Source: Chromatiaceae bacterium | GTDB taxonomy: Bacteria; Pseudomonadota; Gammaproteobacteria; Chromatiales; Chromatiaceae | Reading direction: 5' to 3' | Length of the DNA: 64,000 nt | NCBI GenBank assembly: GCA_016714645.1 | Contig: JADKCI010000002.1 | Coordinates: forward strand, 558,001 to 622,000 | Part shown: piece by piece, positions 23,963 to 32,815 of the stretch | How positions within the stretch are numbered: position 1 is the stretch's first letter | Layout of the letters: each line of letters starts with the position of its first letter | The notes under the pieces: generated by a model | The model's input: the letters and a program-made list of their open reading frames with translations, nothing else | Told to the model about the DNA's origin: nothing | Databases searched by the model: none | Made by a program: the position numbers and the translations under genes

Positions 23963-25107
23963 CGGGCCAGGGCCCAGACGACGTGCTCGCGGACCAGTTC
24001 GCTGGCATGATCGCGTCGTCCCTCCAGTGCCGCGATGGCGGCGGGGGAGGGCGGGGCATTGCCTAGGGCGACGGCGAGATTGCGCAGCCAGCGGGGATGC
24101 CCGATGCGGCGGATGGCGCTGCCCGCGGTGCGGTGCAGGAACTCCGCCTCGTCCCAGGCGAAGAGGGCGATGAGGGTGGCGGCTTCCAGGCCCTGGCGGG
24201 GGTGGAAATCCCCCTCCCGGGTGAGCCGGGAGAAGCGGTTCCAGGGGCAGACCAACTGGCAGTCATCGCAGCCATAAATCCGGTTGCCCATCAAGGGCCG
24301 CAGGGGTGCGGGGATGGGGCCCTTCAGTTCGATGGTGAGATAGGAGATACAGCGGCGGGCGTCGAGCTGGTAGGGCGCCAGAATGGCGCCGGTCGGGCAG
24401 ACGTCCAGGCAGGCCTGGCACCGCCCGCAGTGATGAGTGGCCGGTGTATCCGGCGGTAGCGGTAAATCGACGAAGAGTTCGCCGAGAAAAAACCAGGAGC
24501 CGGCCTGGCGGTTGATCAGGTTGGTATGTTTGCCGATCCAGCCCAGGCCGGCTTTGTGGGCCAGGGCCTTCTCCAGCACCGGGGCGGAATCGACGAAGGC
24601 GCGGTGGCCAAAGGGGCCGATTTCGGCGGTGATGCGCTCGGCCAGGCGTTGCAGGCGGGTGCGCATCAGCTTGTGATAGTCCCGGCCCAGGGCGTAGCGG
24701 GAGATGAAGGCCGTGGTCGGTTCCTCCAGGTGCTCGCGCAGGCGGTCCTGGGCCTCGGGGAGATAGTCCATCCGCGCGGAGAGGACGCGCAGGGTGCCGG
24801 GCACCAGCTCCGCGGGCCGGGCGCGCTTGACGCCGTGGCGGACCAGGTAATCCATCTCGCCCATGCGGCCTTGTTCGAGCCAGGCCAACAGCCGGGCCTC
24901 GTCCTCGGCCAGGTCGATGCCGGTGATGCCGACCTGCTGGAATCCCAATTCCCGGCCCCATTTCTTGATGCGCTCGGCGATTAACGCCAGATCAGCGTCC
25001 TTAAGGGGTCCTGGGTCTGATGGCGGCGCGGGGTGGTAATGGTTCTCGGCTGCCCGACCAGGGCGGCGGAGGGTAGTGGTTTCTTTAGTCGAAAGAGGGG
25101 GCGTCAT
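23935..25107 (-). CDS. queG: QueG, epoxyqueuosine reductase
   Basis: A 390-residue cobalamin and Fe-S enzyme for the last step of queuosine synthesis in tRNA. The two 4Fe-4S motifs are CGRCQACLDVCPTGAI and CDDCQLVCPW, near residues 190 and 240. The N-terminal B12 region includes GWIGKHTNLI. The ATG at 25107 lies directly back to back with the folB ATG at 25106; the first 35 or so residues are low-complexity, so a start further inside is possible. A C-terminal HEAT-like segment is present. Confidence 0.93.
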   Translation of the reverse strand: MTPPLSTKETTTLRRPGRAAENHYHPAPPSDPGPLKDADLALIAERIKKWGRELGFQQVGITGIDLAEDEARLLAWLEQGRMGEMDYLVRHGVKRARPAELVPGTLRVLSARMDYLPEAQDRLREHLEEPTTAFISRYALGRDYHKLMRTRLQRLAERITAEIGPFGHRAFVDSAPVLEKALAHKAGLGWIGKHTNLINRQAGSWFFLGELFVDLPLPPDTPATHHCGRCQACLDVCPTGAILAPYQLDARRCISYLTIELKGPIPAPLRPLMGNRIYGCDDCQLVCPWNRFSRLTREGDFHPRQGLEAATLIALFAWDEAEFLHRTAGSAIRRIGHPRWLRNLAVALGNAPPSPAAIAALEGRRDHASELVREHVVWALARQSRSRCSR

Positions 25108-25471
25108 GGATATCGTGTTCCTGAGCGGGTTGCGCATCGAGACTACCATCGGTATCTACGATTGGGAAAAGCAGATCAAACAGCCCGTGGTGCTGGATCT
25201 GGAGATGGGCGCGGACGTGGCCCGGGGGGCGGCCACGGATCGCATCGAGGATGCCCTGGACTACAAGCGGGTATCCAAGCGCCTCAAGGAATTCGTGGCC
25301 GAGAGCCGCTTCGAACTGGTGGAGACCCTGGCGGAGCGCTGCGCGGCGCTGCTGCGCGAGGAGTTTGGCATTCCCTGGTTGCGGCTCAGCGTCAATAAGA
25401 TTGGCGCTGTCAGCGGCGCGGCGGACGTGGGCGTCATCATTGAACGCGGGGAGCGGCCTGGCGGTGCCTAG
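25106..25471 (+). CDS. folB: FolB, dihydroneopterin aldolase
   Basis: A 121-residue folate synthesis enzyme that cleaves dihydroneopterin to 6-hydroxymethyl-dihydropterin. The family start is MDIVFLSGLRIETTIGIYDWEK with the conserved GIYDWE, and LVETLAERCAALL carries the catalytic-region Glu. ATG 25106 is supported by this N-terminus. It overlaps folK by 8 bp. Confidence 0.94.
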   Translation: MDIVFLSGLRIETTIGIYDWEKQIKQPVVLDLEMGADVARGAATDRIEDALDYKRVSKRLKEFVAESRFELVETLAERCAALLREEFGIPWLRLSVNKIGAVSGAADVGVIIERGERPGGA

Positions 25472-26003
25472 GGTCTGGCTAGGTCTGGGGAGCAATCTGG
25501 ACCGGGAGTCATCCTTGCGAGCCGCCATTGGCGCCCTGCGCCGGCATTATGGCGAGCTGGTGCTCTCCCCGGTTTACGAGACCCCTGCGGTGGGTTTCGT
25601 GGGTGAGCCCTTTCTGAATCTGGTGGTTGGCTTCCAAACGGCGGAGTCCGTGGCGGCCCTGATTGGCTGCCTGCGCGCCATCGAGGGTGCGGCGGGGCGG
25701 GTCCGGGGCCCCAATAGGTTCGCGCCTCGGACCCTGGATATCGATCTGCTGACCTACGGTGATGCCGTGGGTCTCATCGATGGCTATGACTTGCCGCGCG
25801 ACGAGATCCTGCGTTATGCCTTCGTGCTCAAACCCCTGGCGGACGTGGCCGGGGAGGAGTTCCATCCAGCAACCGGACGCACCTATGGCGAACTGTGGCG
25901 GGATTTTAGCGGGGAGGCGCTCACCCTTGAGCCCCTGGTTCTGGATCTGACCGGGGAACCGGCCAACCCGGTCTCTCCTCCGGATCACTTGAAGAGGTCC
26001 TGA
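25464..26003 (+). CDS. folK: FolK, HPPK pyrophosphokinase
   Basis: A 179-residue enzyme that transfers pyrophosphate from ATP to hydroxymethyl-dihydropterin. Signatures are WLGLGSNLDRESSLRAAI at the N-terminus and the metal/ATP motif GPNRFAPRTLDIDLLTYGD near residue 85. The only sensible start is GTG 25464, 8 bp inside folB, which argues for translational coupling. It overlaps the next gene's 3' end by 19 bp (convergent). Confidence 0.92.
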   Translation: MPRVWLGLGSNLDRESSLRAAIGALRRHYGELVLSPVYETPAVGFVGEPFLNLVVGFQTAESVAALIGCLRAIEGAAGRVRGPNRFAPRTLDIDLLTYGDAVGLIDGYDLPRDEILRYAFVLKPLADVAGEEFHPATGRTYGELWRDFSGEALTLEPLVLDLTGEPANPVSPPDHLKRS

Positions 26004-26281
26004 GCGCGCTGGAGCAGGTCGGTGGCGCGGGACGGGCCTTGGCCGGTGGTGGCTAAGTCGGCGGGATCGAAGAGTTCGCAGAAGTTGGCCTTTTCCTTGT
26101 CCGCCACCAGGTCGGTCATGGGCTCCAGGCAGGCATTGGGTCGGCCCGGGGCAAAGTGGCGGCAATTGCGGCAGACCCGGGTGGGCTTGCCACAACCGAG
26201 ACAGAGGGCCTCGCGGCCATAGTCGCAGGTGGCAAGATCGCGGCCGCAGTGCCAGCAGTGTCCGATGATGTCCCTAGCCAT
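25985..26281 (-). CDS. Small Cys-rich zinc-ribbon-like protein
   Basis: A 98-residue protein with several Cys pairs: CWHC, CLGC, CRNC and single cysteines in NACLEP and NFCELF. The CxxC spacing suggests one or two zinc knuckles or ribbons. Its function is not recognised. It lies 16 bp from hflD and probably forms a unit with hflD and mnmA. Confidence 0.75.
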   Translation of the reverse strand: MARDIIGHCWHCGRDLATCDYGREALCLGCGKPTRVCRNCRHFAPGRPNACLEPMTDLVADKEKANFCELFDPADLATTGQGPSRATDLLQRAQDLFK

Positions 26282-26297
26282 GCCGTGGGCTCCAGGT

Positions 26298-26924
26298 TTA
26301 ATGGGTGTTCAAGCGCAGGTAATGATGGGCCGCCTCCAGCAGCTTGCCCCGCCCTAAGACGATCTTCCAGCGGCTGCCGCCGACCTGGCGCCAGAGCCAG
26401 GCGGCGCGTATCCCGGCCAGCAGCAGGGATCGGATGCGGTTCTGGTTGTCCGGGTTTTGCAGAAAGTTGGGCTCCCCCTTCACCATGATGCGGGGCTGGA
26501 ACTGGCTGACGGTCTGACTGTAGATGTCGGCCAGGTGGGCCAGTAGGTTGGGGTGCAGCATGGGGAAATGCACCAGCTTGGCGCGGGCGCCCTCGATGCC
26601 TTGGGCAATCTGCTGGATCATGTCAGGGCGACCGGTAAGCACGGACTCCAGCTTGAGGAGGGCGAGCAGGTAGCGGGTGAATTCCAGGTCCTTGGGCGTC
26701 TTACCGCTGAGTTGGTTGGCCAGTTCCCGGATGCCAGGGGTTAGCGCCCCCGGGGGGCCGAAAATGTCGGCGGTGGAGCCGGCATCGGTTTGAAAGAGAC
26801 TGTGAATGCAGGGCTCCATGAGGTCCGTGTCCACCGTGCCCTTGGTGGCGATGCGGCGGACACAAAGACTGGCTTGGTAGATGGCCCCCAGGGCGAGGAG
26901 GCGGTCTTGAAGGGTGTAGATCAT
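26298..26924 (-). CDS. hflD: HflD, membrane-associated lysogenization regulator homologue
   Basis: A 208-residue all-helical protein of the HflD family (YcfC), usually linked to mnmA in gammaproteobacteria. Typical segments are DRLLALGAIYQASLCVRRIA near the N-terminus and GIRAAWLWRQVGGSRWKIVLGR near the C-terminus. In E. coli it interacts with phage CII and is peripheral at the membrane; the native role is unclear. Gene order hflD-mnmA is conserved here. Confidence 0.92.
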   Translation of the reverse strand: MIYTLQDRLLALGAIYQASLCVRRIATKGTVDTDLMEPCIHSLFQTDAGSTADIFGPPGALTPGIRELANQLSGKTPKDLEFTRYLLALLKLESVLTGRPDMIQQIAQGIEGARAKLVHFPMLHPNLLAHLADIYSQTVSQFQPRIMVKGEPNFLQNPDNQNRIRSLLLAGIRAAWLWRQVGGSRWKIVLGRGKLLEAAHHYLRLNTH

Positions 26925-27003
26925 GGGCTTGGCGAATTACGAGCTATCAGAAGGCCAGCGTGGCGGTGGAATCCTAACGGGGTAAAGATCACTTCGCCAC
27001 CGG

Positions 27004-28125
27004 TCAGGGTTCCGTGGCCTCAATGATGCCACCCCCCAGGCATTCCTCGCCTAAATAAATGACCGCCGATTGGCCGGGGGTGACGGCCCTTTGGGGCTGG
27101 ACAAAGCTGAGTCTGGCGCGATCCCCACTGAGATCCTCGATCCGGCAGGTTTGCAGGGCCTGGCGATGCCGCAGGCGGGCCTGGCAGGCGAAGGGTGGGT
27201 CGCGAGGCGGCTGACCGCTGATCCAGTGCAACCGGCTGGCGATCAGGCGGCGGCTGAACAGCAGGGGGTGGTCGTGGCCCTGAACCACAATCAGGCTGTT
27301 GCGGGTCGCATCCTTGGCAGCCACGAACCACGGGGCCTCCAGACCCCCCGCCTGGCCACCGATGCCGAGCCCCTGCCGCTGGCCGAGGGTGAAATAGGCC
27401 AGCCCCGGGTGCTCGCCGAGGCATTGCCCCTCCGGTGTCTCGATGGGACCCGGGTTAGGCGGGACATAGCGGGTGAGGAAGTCTTTGAAACGGCGTTCGC
27501 CGATGAAGCAGATACCGGTGCTGTCCTTTTTGGCCGCGTTTGCCAGACCGGCCCGCCGAGCCAAGGCGCGGACCTCTTGCTTATTCAGTTCCCCGAGGGG
27601 GAAGAGGGCGTGGGCGAGCTGCTCCTGGTCCAGGAGGTGGAGGAAATAGGTTTGGTCCTTATCCGCATCGCGGCTCAGGCAGAGGTGATAGCCCCGGGTG
27701 TCCTCGGTCAGGCGGGCATAGTGGCCGGTGGCGATCCGCTGCAGGCCGAGGGTCAGGGCATGATCCAGGAAGGCGCGGAATTTAATTTCGCGGTTGCACA
27801 GAACATCCGGATTGGGGGTTCGGTTGGCCTGGTACTCCGCCAGGAAATCGGAAAAGACCCGATCCCAATACTCCGTGGCAAAGTTGACGGTACCCAGGGG
27901 GATGCCAAGCCGGGTCGCGACCGCCATCGCATCCCTCAGATCCGCCGCCGCCGCGCAATAGCCGGCAGCGTCATCTTCCTCCCAGTTCTTCATGAAGAGT
28001 CCTTCCACCCGATGCCCCTGTTCCAGCAGCAGCAGGGCCGCCACCGATGAATCCACGCCGCCCGAGAGGCCGACCATGACGGAGCACGGGGCAGAATGAA
28101 GGGCTATCGGGGGGGGCATCTCCAT
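27004..28125 (-). CDS. mnmA: MnmA, tRNA-specific 2-thiouridylase
   Basis: A 373-residue enzyme that thiolates U34 in tRNAs for Lys, Glu and Gln. Motifs are the PP-loop VGLSGGVDSS, the catalytic Cys in DVLCNREIKF, and the second Cys in DSTGICFIGERRF. Start choice is between ATG 28125 and ATG 28119; neither has a strong RBS. The gene is divergent from icd copy 1, with an AT-rich promoter region between them. Confidence 0.95.
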   Translation of the reverse strand: MEMPPPIALHSAPCSVMVGLSGGVDSSVAALLLLEQGHRVEGLFMKNWEEDDAAGYCAAAADLRDAMAVATRLGIPLGTVNFATEYWDRVFSDFLAEYQANRTPNPDVLCNREIKFRAFLDHALTLGLQRIATGHYARLTEDTRGYHLCLSRDADKDQTYFLHLLDQEQLAHALFPLGELNKQEVRALARRAGLANAAKKDSTGICFIGERRFKDFLTRYVPPNPGPIETPEGQCLGEHPGLAYFTLGQRQGLGIGGQAGGLEAPWFVAAKDATRNSLIVVQGHDHPLLFSRRLIASRLHWISGQPPRDPPFACQARLRHRQALQTCRIEDLSGDRARLSFVQPQRAVTPGQSAVIYLGEECLGGGIIEATEP

Positions 28126-28208
28126 TGATTTATATAATTGATTAATAATATTTTTATAGGATAGAGAAAGGGGGCATATTATTTGCCTAGCGGTACGCAA
28201 GCCCCGGG
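28126..28208. promoter_or_regulatory. AT-rich divergent promoter region between mnmA and icd copy 1
   Basis: An 83-bp stretch far richer in A/T than the surroundings (TTTATATAATTGATTAATAA and neighbours). It contains TATAAT-like hexamers readable in both directions and a GGATAGAG. It is the only strong promoter-like sequence near icd, yet lies next to the broken copy; the intact 5' end at 58633 lacks it. Confidence 0.5.
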
Positions 28209-29215
<1,007 letters not shown>

Positions 29216-29405
29216 GGCTTGGGGCCTCGGCCTGGCCTGGGGGCGGCCACCCCGCTTCCGAAGACGAAGATGGCCCTATCCTTGGCTGGAGGGCGGGATT
29301 TTCCCCCTCGCTTGTACTGATTCATCGGCGGGCGAAAAAAACCGCACGACCAAGGGACGGTGGCCCGGGTTTGTACTGTTTGACTAATGTATTCCATTTG
29401 GGAAA

Positions 29406-29424
29406 CCCCCGGCGTTGCCGGGGG
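29406..29424 (-). terminator. Hairpin at the end of the Rnf transcript
   Basis: A perfect 8-bp GC stem CCCCCGGC-GTT-GCCGGGGG, followed on the minus strand by TTTCCC. It lies about 100 bp past the last minus-strand gene and about 190 bp past icd copy 1, so it may serve both directions. The remaining bases of the 29216-29521 gap show no gene. Confidence 0.55.
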
Positions 29425-29521
29425 ACAGTTTCAGTTTGATATTTAAGGGATCATCGCGACGGCGCCCGCAAATGTCTGCCCGGGTTTCAAAACGTTGTCC
29501 CTCCTTGGCGGTTTTGGTGGT

Positions 29522-29686
29522 TCAATCGCTCCCTTTGGGATTACTACACCCACATCCCCCGCACCCGCCACGCCTCACTGAGCAATCGCCCTGCTCGGGG
29601 TCGACCCGGGCGATCCACTGTTGAAAGAGAACCCAGGCGGCGCACAGGGTGGTTAGCCCGGCGATGGCAATGAGATATGCCCACAT
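29522..29686 (-). CDS. Small membrane protein with Cys-rich tail, NqrM-like
   Basis: A 54-residue protein with one membrane helix (residues 2-22) and a C-terminal tail with Cys at 35, 42, 45 and 47 (DCSVRRGGCGGCGC). The layout resembles NqrM (DUF539), the small protein that delivers iron for the Cys4 Fe site of Na+-NQR, a relative of Rnf. A GAGGA lies about 10 bp before ATG 29686, which decides the start 14 bp after the rnfA stop. It is probably a maturation factor for the RnfA/RnfE iron centre; this is inferred. Confidence 0.65.
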   Translation of the reverse strand: MWAYLIAIAGLTTLCAAWVLFQQWIARVDPEQGDCSVRRGGCGGCGCSNPKGSD

Positions 29687-29699
29687 GAAACGATATTCC

Positions 29700-30278
29700 T
29701 CAGGTCGCGCTGAAGAGACCGGCAAAGCCCATGAAGGCGGTGGACAGGATGCCGGCGATGATGAGGTTCATGGCGGTGCCGCGGATCAGGCGGGGGACGG
29801 GGGCCAACTCAGTTTCCTGCCGTAGCCCGGCCATCAGCACCATGGCGAGGGTAAAGCCGAGGCCCGACCCCAGGGCATAGACCATTCCCTCCACCAGGCC
29901 ATAGCCCTTGTTGGTGGTGAAGATGGCGATCGCGAGAACGGCGCAGTTGGTGGTGATGAGCGGCAGGTAGATCCCCAGGGCCCTGAACAAGGCGGGGCTC
30001 AGCTTCTTGATCACCATCTCGATGAACTGCACCGTGCTGGCGATGACCACGATGAAGCTGATGAGCCGTAGATAGGGCGCGTGCTCGAGGATGTAGGTGT
30101 TGAGGAACCAAACGCAGAGGCCGGTGATGAGCATGACGAAGGAGGTGGCCATACCCAGCCGGAAGGCGGTGTCCAGGCGTTGGGAGACGCCGAGAAAGGG
30201 GCAGATCCCGAGGAAGTAGGCAAGAACGAAGTTGTTGATCAGCAGGGTGCTGACGAAGATCCACAGTAGATCGTTCAT
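29700..30278 (-). CDS. rnfA: RnfA, ion-translocating ferredoxin:NAD oxidoreductase subunit A
   Basis: A 192-residue integral membrane subunit with six helices. RnfA and RnfE form a pseudo-symmetric pair holding an intramembrane Fe-S site; the two conserved Cys are in FLGICPFLG and TTNCAVL. Rnf couples electron flow between ferredoxin and NADH to H+ or Na+ transport. The start overlaps the rnfE stop by 4 bp. Length is normal for the family. Confidence 0.96.
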   Translation of the reverse strand: MNDLLWIFVSTLLINNFVLAYFLGICPFLGVSQRLDTAFRLGMATSFVMLITGLCVWFLNTYILEHAPYLRLISFIVVIASTVQFIEMVIKKLSPALFRALGIYLPLITTNCAVLAIAIFTTNKGYGLVEGMVYALGSGLGFTLAMVLMAGLRQETELAPVPRLIRGTAMNLIIAGILSTAFMGFAGLFSAT

Positions 30279-30925
30279 TGCGCTTGGGCCTCCATCGCAT
30301 CGATGCGTCGCACCAGGCGTTCCTTGCGCTCCTTCAACCAGTTGAAGAAGAGCAACAGGAGGCCGAGGGTGAGGAAGCCGCCGGGCGGCAGAATCATGAT
30401 GACCCAGGGCTCGAAATTCGGGCCGAAGAGGTTGATGCCGAACAGACTGCCCACGCCGAGGATCTCGCGCACGCTCCCCAGGGCGAGCAGGGCAAACAGA
30501 AAGCCGATGCCCATGCCGAGGGCGTCCACCAACGCCAGACGCACGGGGTTACGCGCGGCGAAGGCCTCCTGTCGGGCCATGATGATGCAGTTGACGACGA
30601 TCAGGGAAATAAATGGCCCCAGTTCCTTGTGCACCCTGGGCAACAGAGACTCCAGGCCGAAGTCGATGACGGTCACGAAGGTGGCGATGATAACGATGTA
30701 GGTGGCCATGCGCACCTGCGCCGGTATCCAGCGTTGGAGCGCGGAGACGAAAAAGCTCGACCCCACCAGGACGAAAATGGTGGCCCCGGCCATGACAAGG
30801 GCGTTCTCCGCCGAGTTGGTGACCGCCAGGGTGGGGCACATGCCCAGCACCTGGACGAACACCGGGTTTTCCCGCCACAGGCCCTTGATGAATTCCTGGT
30901 AGGCGTCTGGTTTGATCTTGGGCAT
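30275..30925 (-). CDS. rnfE: RnfE subunit
   Basis: A 216-residue membrane subunit related to RnfA. The paired Fe-site cysteines are in VLGMCPTLAVT and VVNCIIMA. The N-terminal FIKGLWRENPVFVQVLGMCP is typical of RnfE/NqrD. A gap of 187 bp without a gene separates it from rnfG; no promoter is obvious there, so the array is probably one transcript. Confidence 0.96.
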   Translation of the reverse strand: MPKIKPDAYQEFIKGLWRENPVFVQVLGMCPTLAVTNSAENALVMAGATIFVLVGSSFFVSALQRWIPAQVRMATYIVIIATFVTVIDFGLESLLPRVHKELGPFISLIVVNCIIMARQEAFAARNPVRLALVDALGMGIGFLFALLALGSVREILGVGSLFGINLFGPNFEPWVIMILPPGGFLTLGLLLLFFNWLKERKERLVRRIDAMEAQAQ

Positions 30926-31112
30926 GGTTGATACCTGGTGCTCGTCGGTGCTGTTGTTTTAGCTTCTTTTCTTGGCCACGTCGCTATGTCGAAGGCGCCG
31001 CGGATTCTCCGATGTTTGCCGTCCCTGGCGCCTGGGTCCCGGCAGCCCCTGTCGGGAGGACGGGTGTGCGATCGGACTTAGCCGACGAGTCCGGCCGATC
31101 TCTCAATCTTGA

Positions 31113-31799
31113 TTACTCATTCGCGTCCTTGGGGCTCGTTGGAGCTGCCTCCGCTTGCGAGCCGGACGCCGCTTCCAGCCGCGGCAGCCAGAGGGTATTG
31201 GCGGTGTTGATAGCCTTAACCACCGCTTTGGATGAGATGGTCGCGCCGGTGATGGCATCGATCTGGTTGGGGGCAGCCTTCTTGCCCTTCTTCACCGCCA
31301 CGATCTCGGGGTCGACGGACAGGTTAGCGAAGTTGGCGACGAACGCTGCGTCCTTGTAGATCTTGTCCCCCAGACCGGGGGTCTCGCGGCTCTCCAGCAC
31401 CTCCATGCCCACCACCTTGCGCCCCTCGGCGAGATAGCCGTACAGCAGGCGGATGGTGTCCGCAAAGCCAGGACCGGCCGCCGGGATGGCGTAGCCAACT
31501 AGGCGCCCGTCGGCCGCGTGGCCGCCAAGGATGACATCCTCGCCCTTGCCCTCCCGCTCGACGACGATCAGCCGCTCGTCGCGTTGGACCATCCGGCTCA
31601 CGCTGACGGCGCCCGGGAGAACTTTGAATACCGACTGCTCGAGCGTCAGATCCCGGTGCGCGGTGATGGAGGCCAGGGTGGACTCGAAGGCCGTGACGAT
31701 GATCAAACCAGACATGAAGCCGGCGAAGGCGAGGGTGGCGACCAGCCGGAGGGAGCTTGGCTCGTCCGCTTTGGGGATGGGCTGGGGGGTGTCCATCAT
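31113..31799 (-). CDS. rnfG: RnfG subunit, FMN-binding
   Basis: A 228-residue subunit with one N-terminal membrane helix (about residues 18-40) and a periplasmic FMN domain. The covalent FMN attachment motif is DAITGATISSKAVV, with the second Thr of TGAT as the flavin-bound residue. The segment ETPGLGDKI is also typical. The start ATGATGG overlaps the rnfD stop; ATG 31799 or 31796 are both possible. Confidence 0.95.
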   Translation of the reverse strand: MMDTPQPIPKADEPSSLRLVATLAFAGFMSGLIIVTAFESTLASITAHRDLTLEQSVFKVLPGAVSVSRMVQRDERLIVVEREGKGEDVILGGHAADGRLVGYAIPAAGPGFADTIRLLYGYLAEGRKVVGMEVLESRETPGLGDKIYKDAAFVANFANLSVDPEIVAVKKGKKAAPNQIDAITGATISSKAVVKAINTANTLWLPRLEAASGSQAEAAPTSPKDANE

Positions 31800-32815
31800 T
31801 TCGCCTCGATGCCCTTGCCGAAGACCCGCGGCTGGGTGTAACGGTCGATCAGGGGGGTGACCGCGTTCATAAGCAGGATGGCGTACATCACCCCCTCCGG
31901 AAAGCCGCCGAAGACCCGGATCAGCACCACCAGCAGTCCGATCCCGGCGGCGAAGATCCATGCCCCGCGCGGGGTGAGTGGAGATGTCACCGGATCGGTG
32001 GCCATGTAGAAGGCGCCGATGAGCAATCCGCCGGAAAACACCGAGAACAGGGGCCCTGGGTAGCGTGCCGCGTCCACCAGGGACAGGATGCCCGAGAAAA
32101 GGGTTACCACGATCAGGATACCGGCCGGAATGCGCCAGTCGATATTCCGCCGCAACAACAGGTAGACCCCGCCCGCTAACAACAACAGCCCGCTGGTCTC
32201 GCCCAGGCAGCCAGCGGTATTGCCGAGCATCAGGTCTAGGAGGGGGGTGGGTTGGTGCTCGAACTTCATGAGTCCCAGGGGCGTGGCGGCGCTGATCGCA
32301 TCGTAATGGGCCTGCATGAAGGGCAGGGTCAGGTTGGAGGAATAGACGTGGAAGAATCCTGCACCGGTCGTTGGGTCGCTCCAGGTGGTCATGGCGTTGG
32401 GAAAGGTACCGCCTAGGAAGGCGCGCCCCACCAGGGCCGGGTTGAACAGGTTGTACCCCAGTCCGCCCCAAATCAACTTGCCCAGGCCAATGGATACGGC
32501 GCCCCCAATGAAGGCGATCCACAAAGGCAGGGCAGGCGGCAGGGTCAGGCCCAGTAGCAGGCCAGTGAGGAGGCCGCTGCCGTCCAGCAGCCGCCCCGTG
32601 CGCTGCTGCACTGGCGAAAAGGTCCACTCGGTGAGCACGGCACCGGCAATACTGGCCAGCAAAACCAGGACCGCCCCCAGCCCGAAAAACCAGATGCCCG
32701 CCAGGGTCGCCGGTAGCAGGGCGTAGATCACATCCTGCATGGCCTGGACGGTGGTCATCTGCTGCCTGAGCAGGGGGGCGGCCTGCAGCCGCAGCCGGGG
32801 ATCCTTCTGTTTCAT
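31796..32815 (-). CDS. rnfD: RnfD subunit
   Basis: A 339-residue membrane subunit with about nine or ten helices and covalent FMN. The flavin motif is DAISAATPLG. GKLIWGGLGYNLFNPALVGRAF is a strong RnfD signature. ATG 32815 is chosen because it overlaps the rnfC stop (ATGA) and starts at MKQKDPRLRL; the longer open frame upstream lies inside rnfC. Confidence 0.95.
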   Translation of the reverse strand: MKQKDPRLRLQAAPLLRQQMTTVQAMQDVIYALLPATLAGIWFFGLGAVLVLLASIAGAVLTEWTFSPVQQRTGRLLDGSGLLTGLLLGLTLPPALPLWIAFIGGAVSIGLGKLIWGGLGYNLFNPALVGRAFLGGTFPNAMTTWSDPTTGAGFFHVYSSNLTLPFMQAHYDAISAATPLGLMKFEHQPTPLLDLMLGNTAGCLGETSGLLLLAGGVYLLLRRNIDWRIPAGILIVVTLFSGILSLVDAARYPGPLFSVFSGGLLIGAFYMATDPVTSPLTPRGAWIFAAGIGLLVVLIRVFGGFPEGVMYAILLMNAVTPLIDRYTQPRVFGKGIEAK

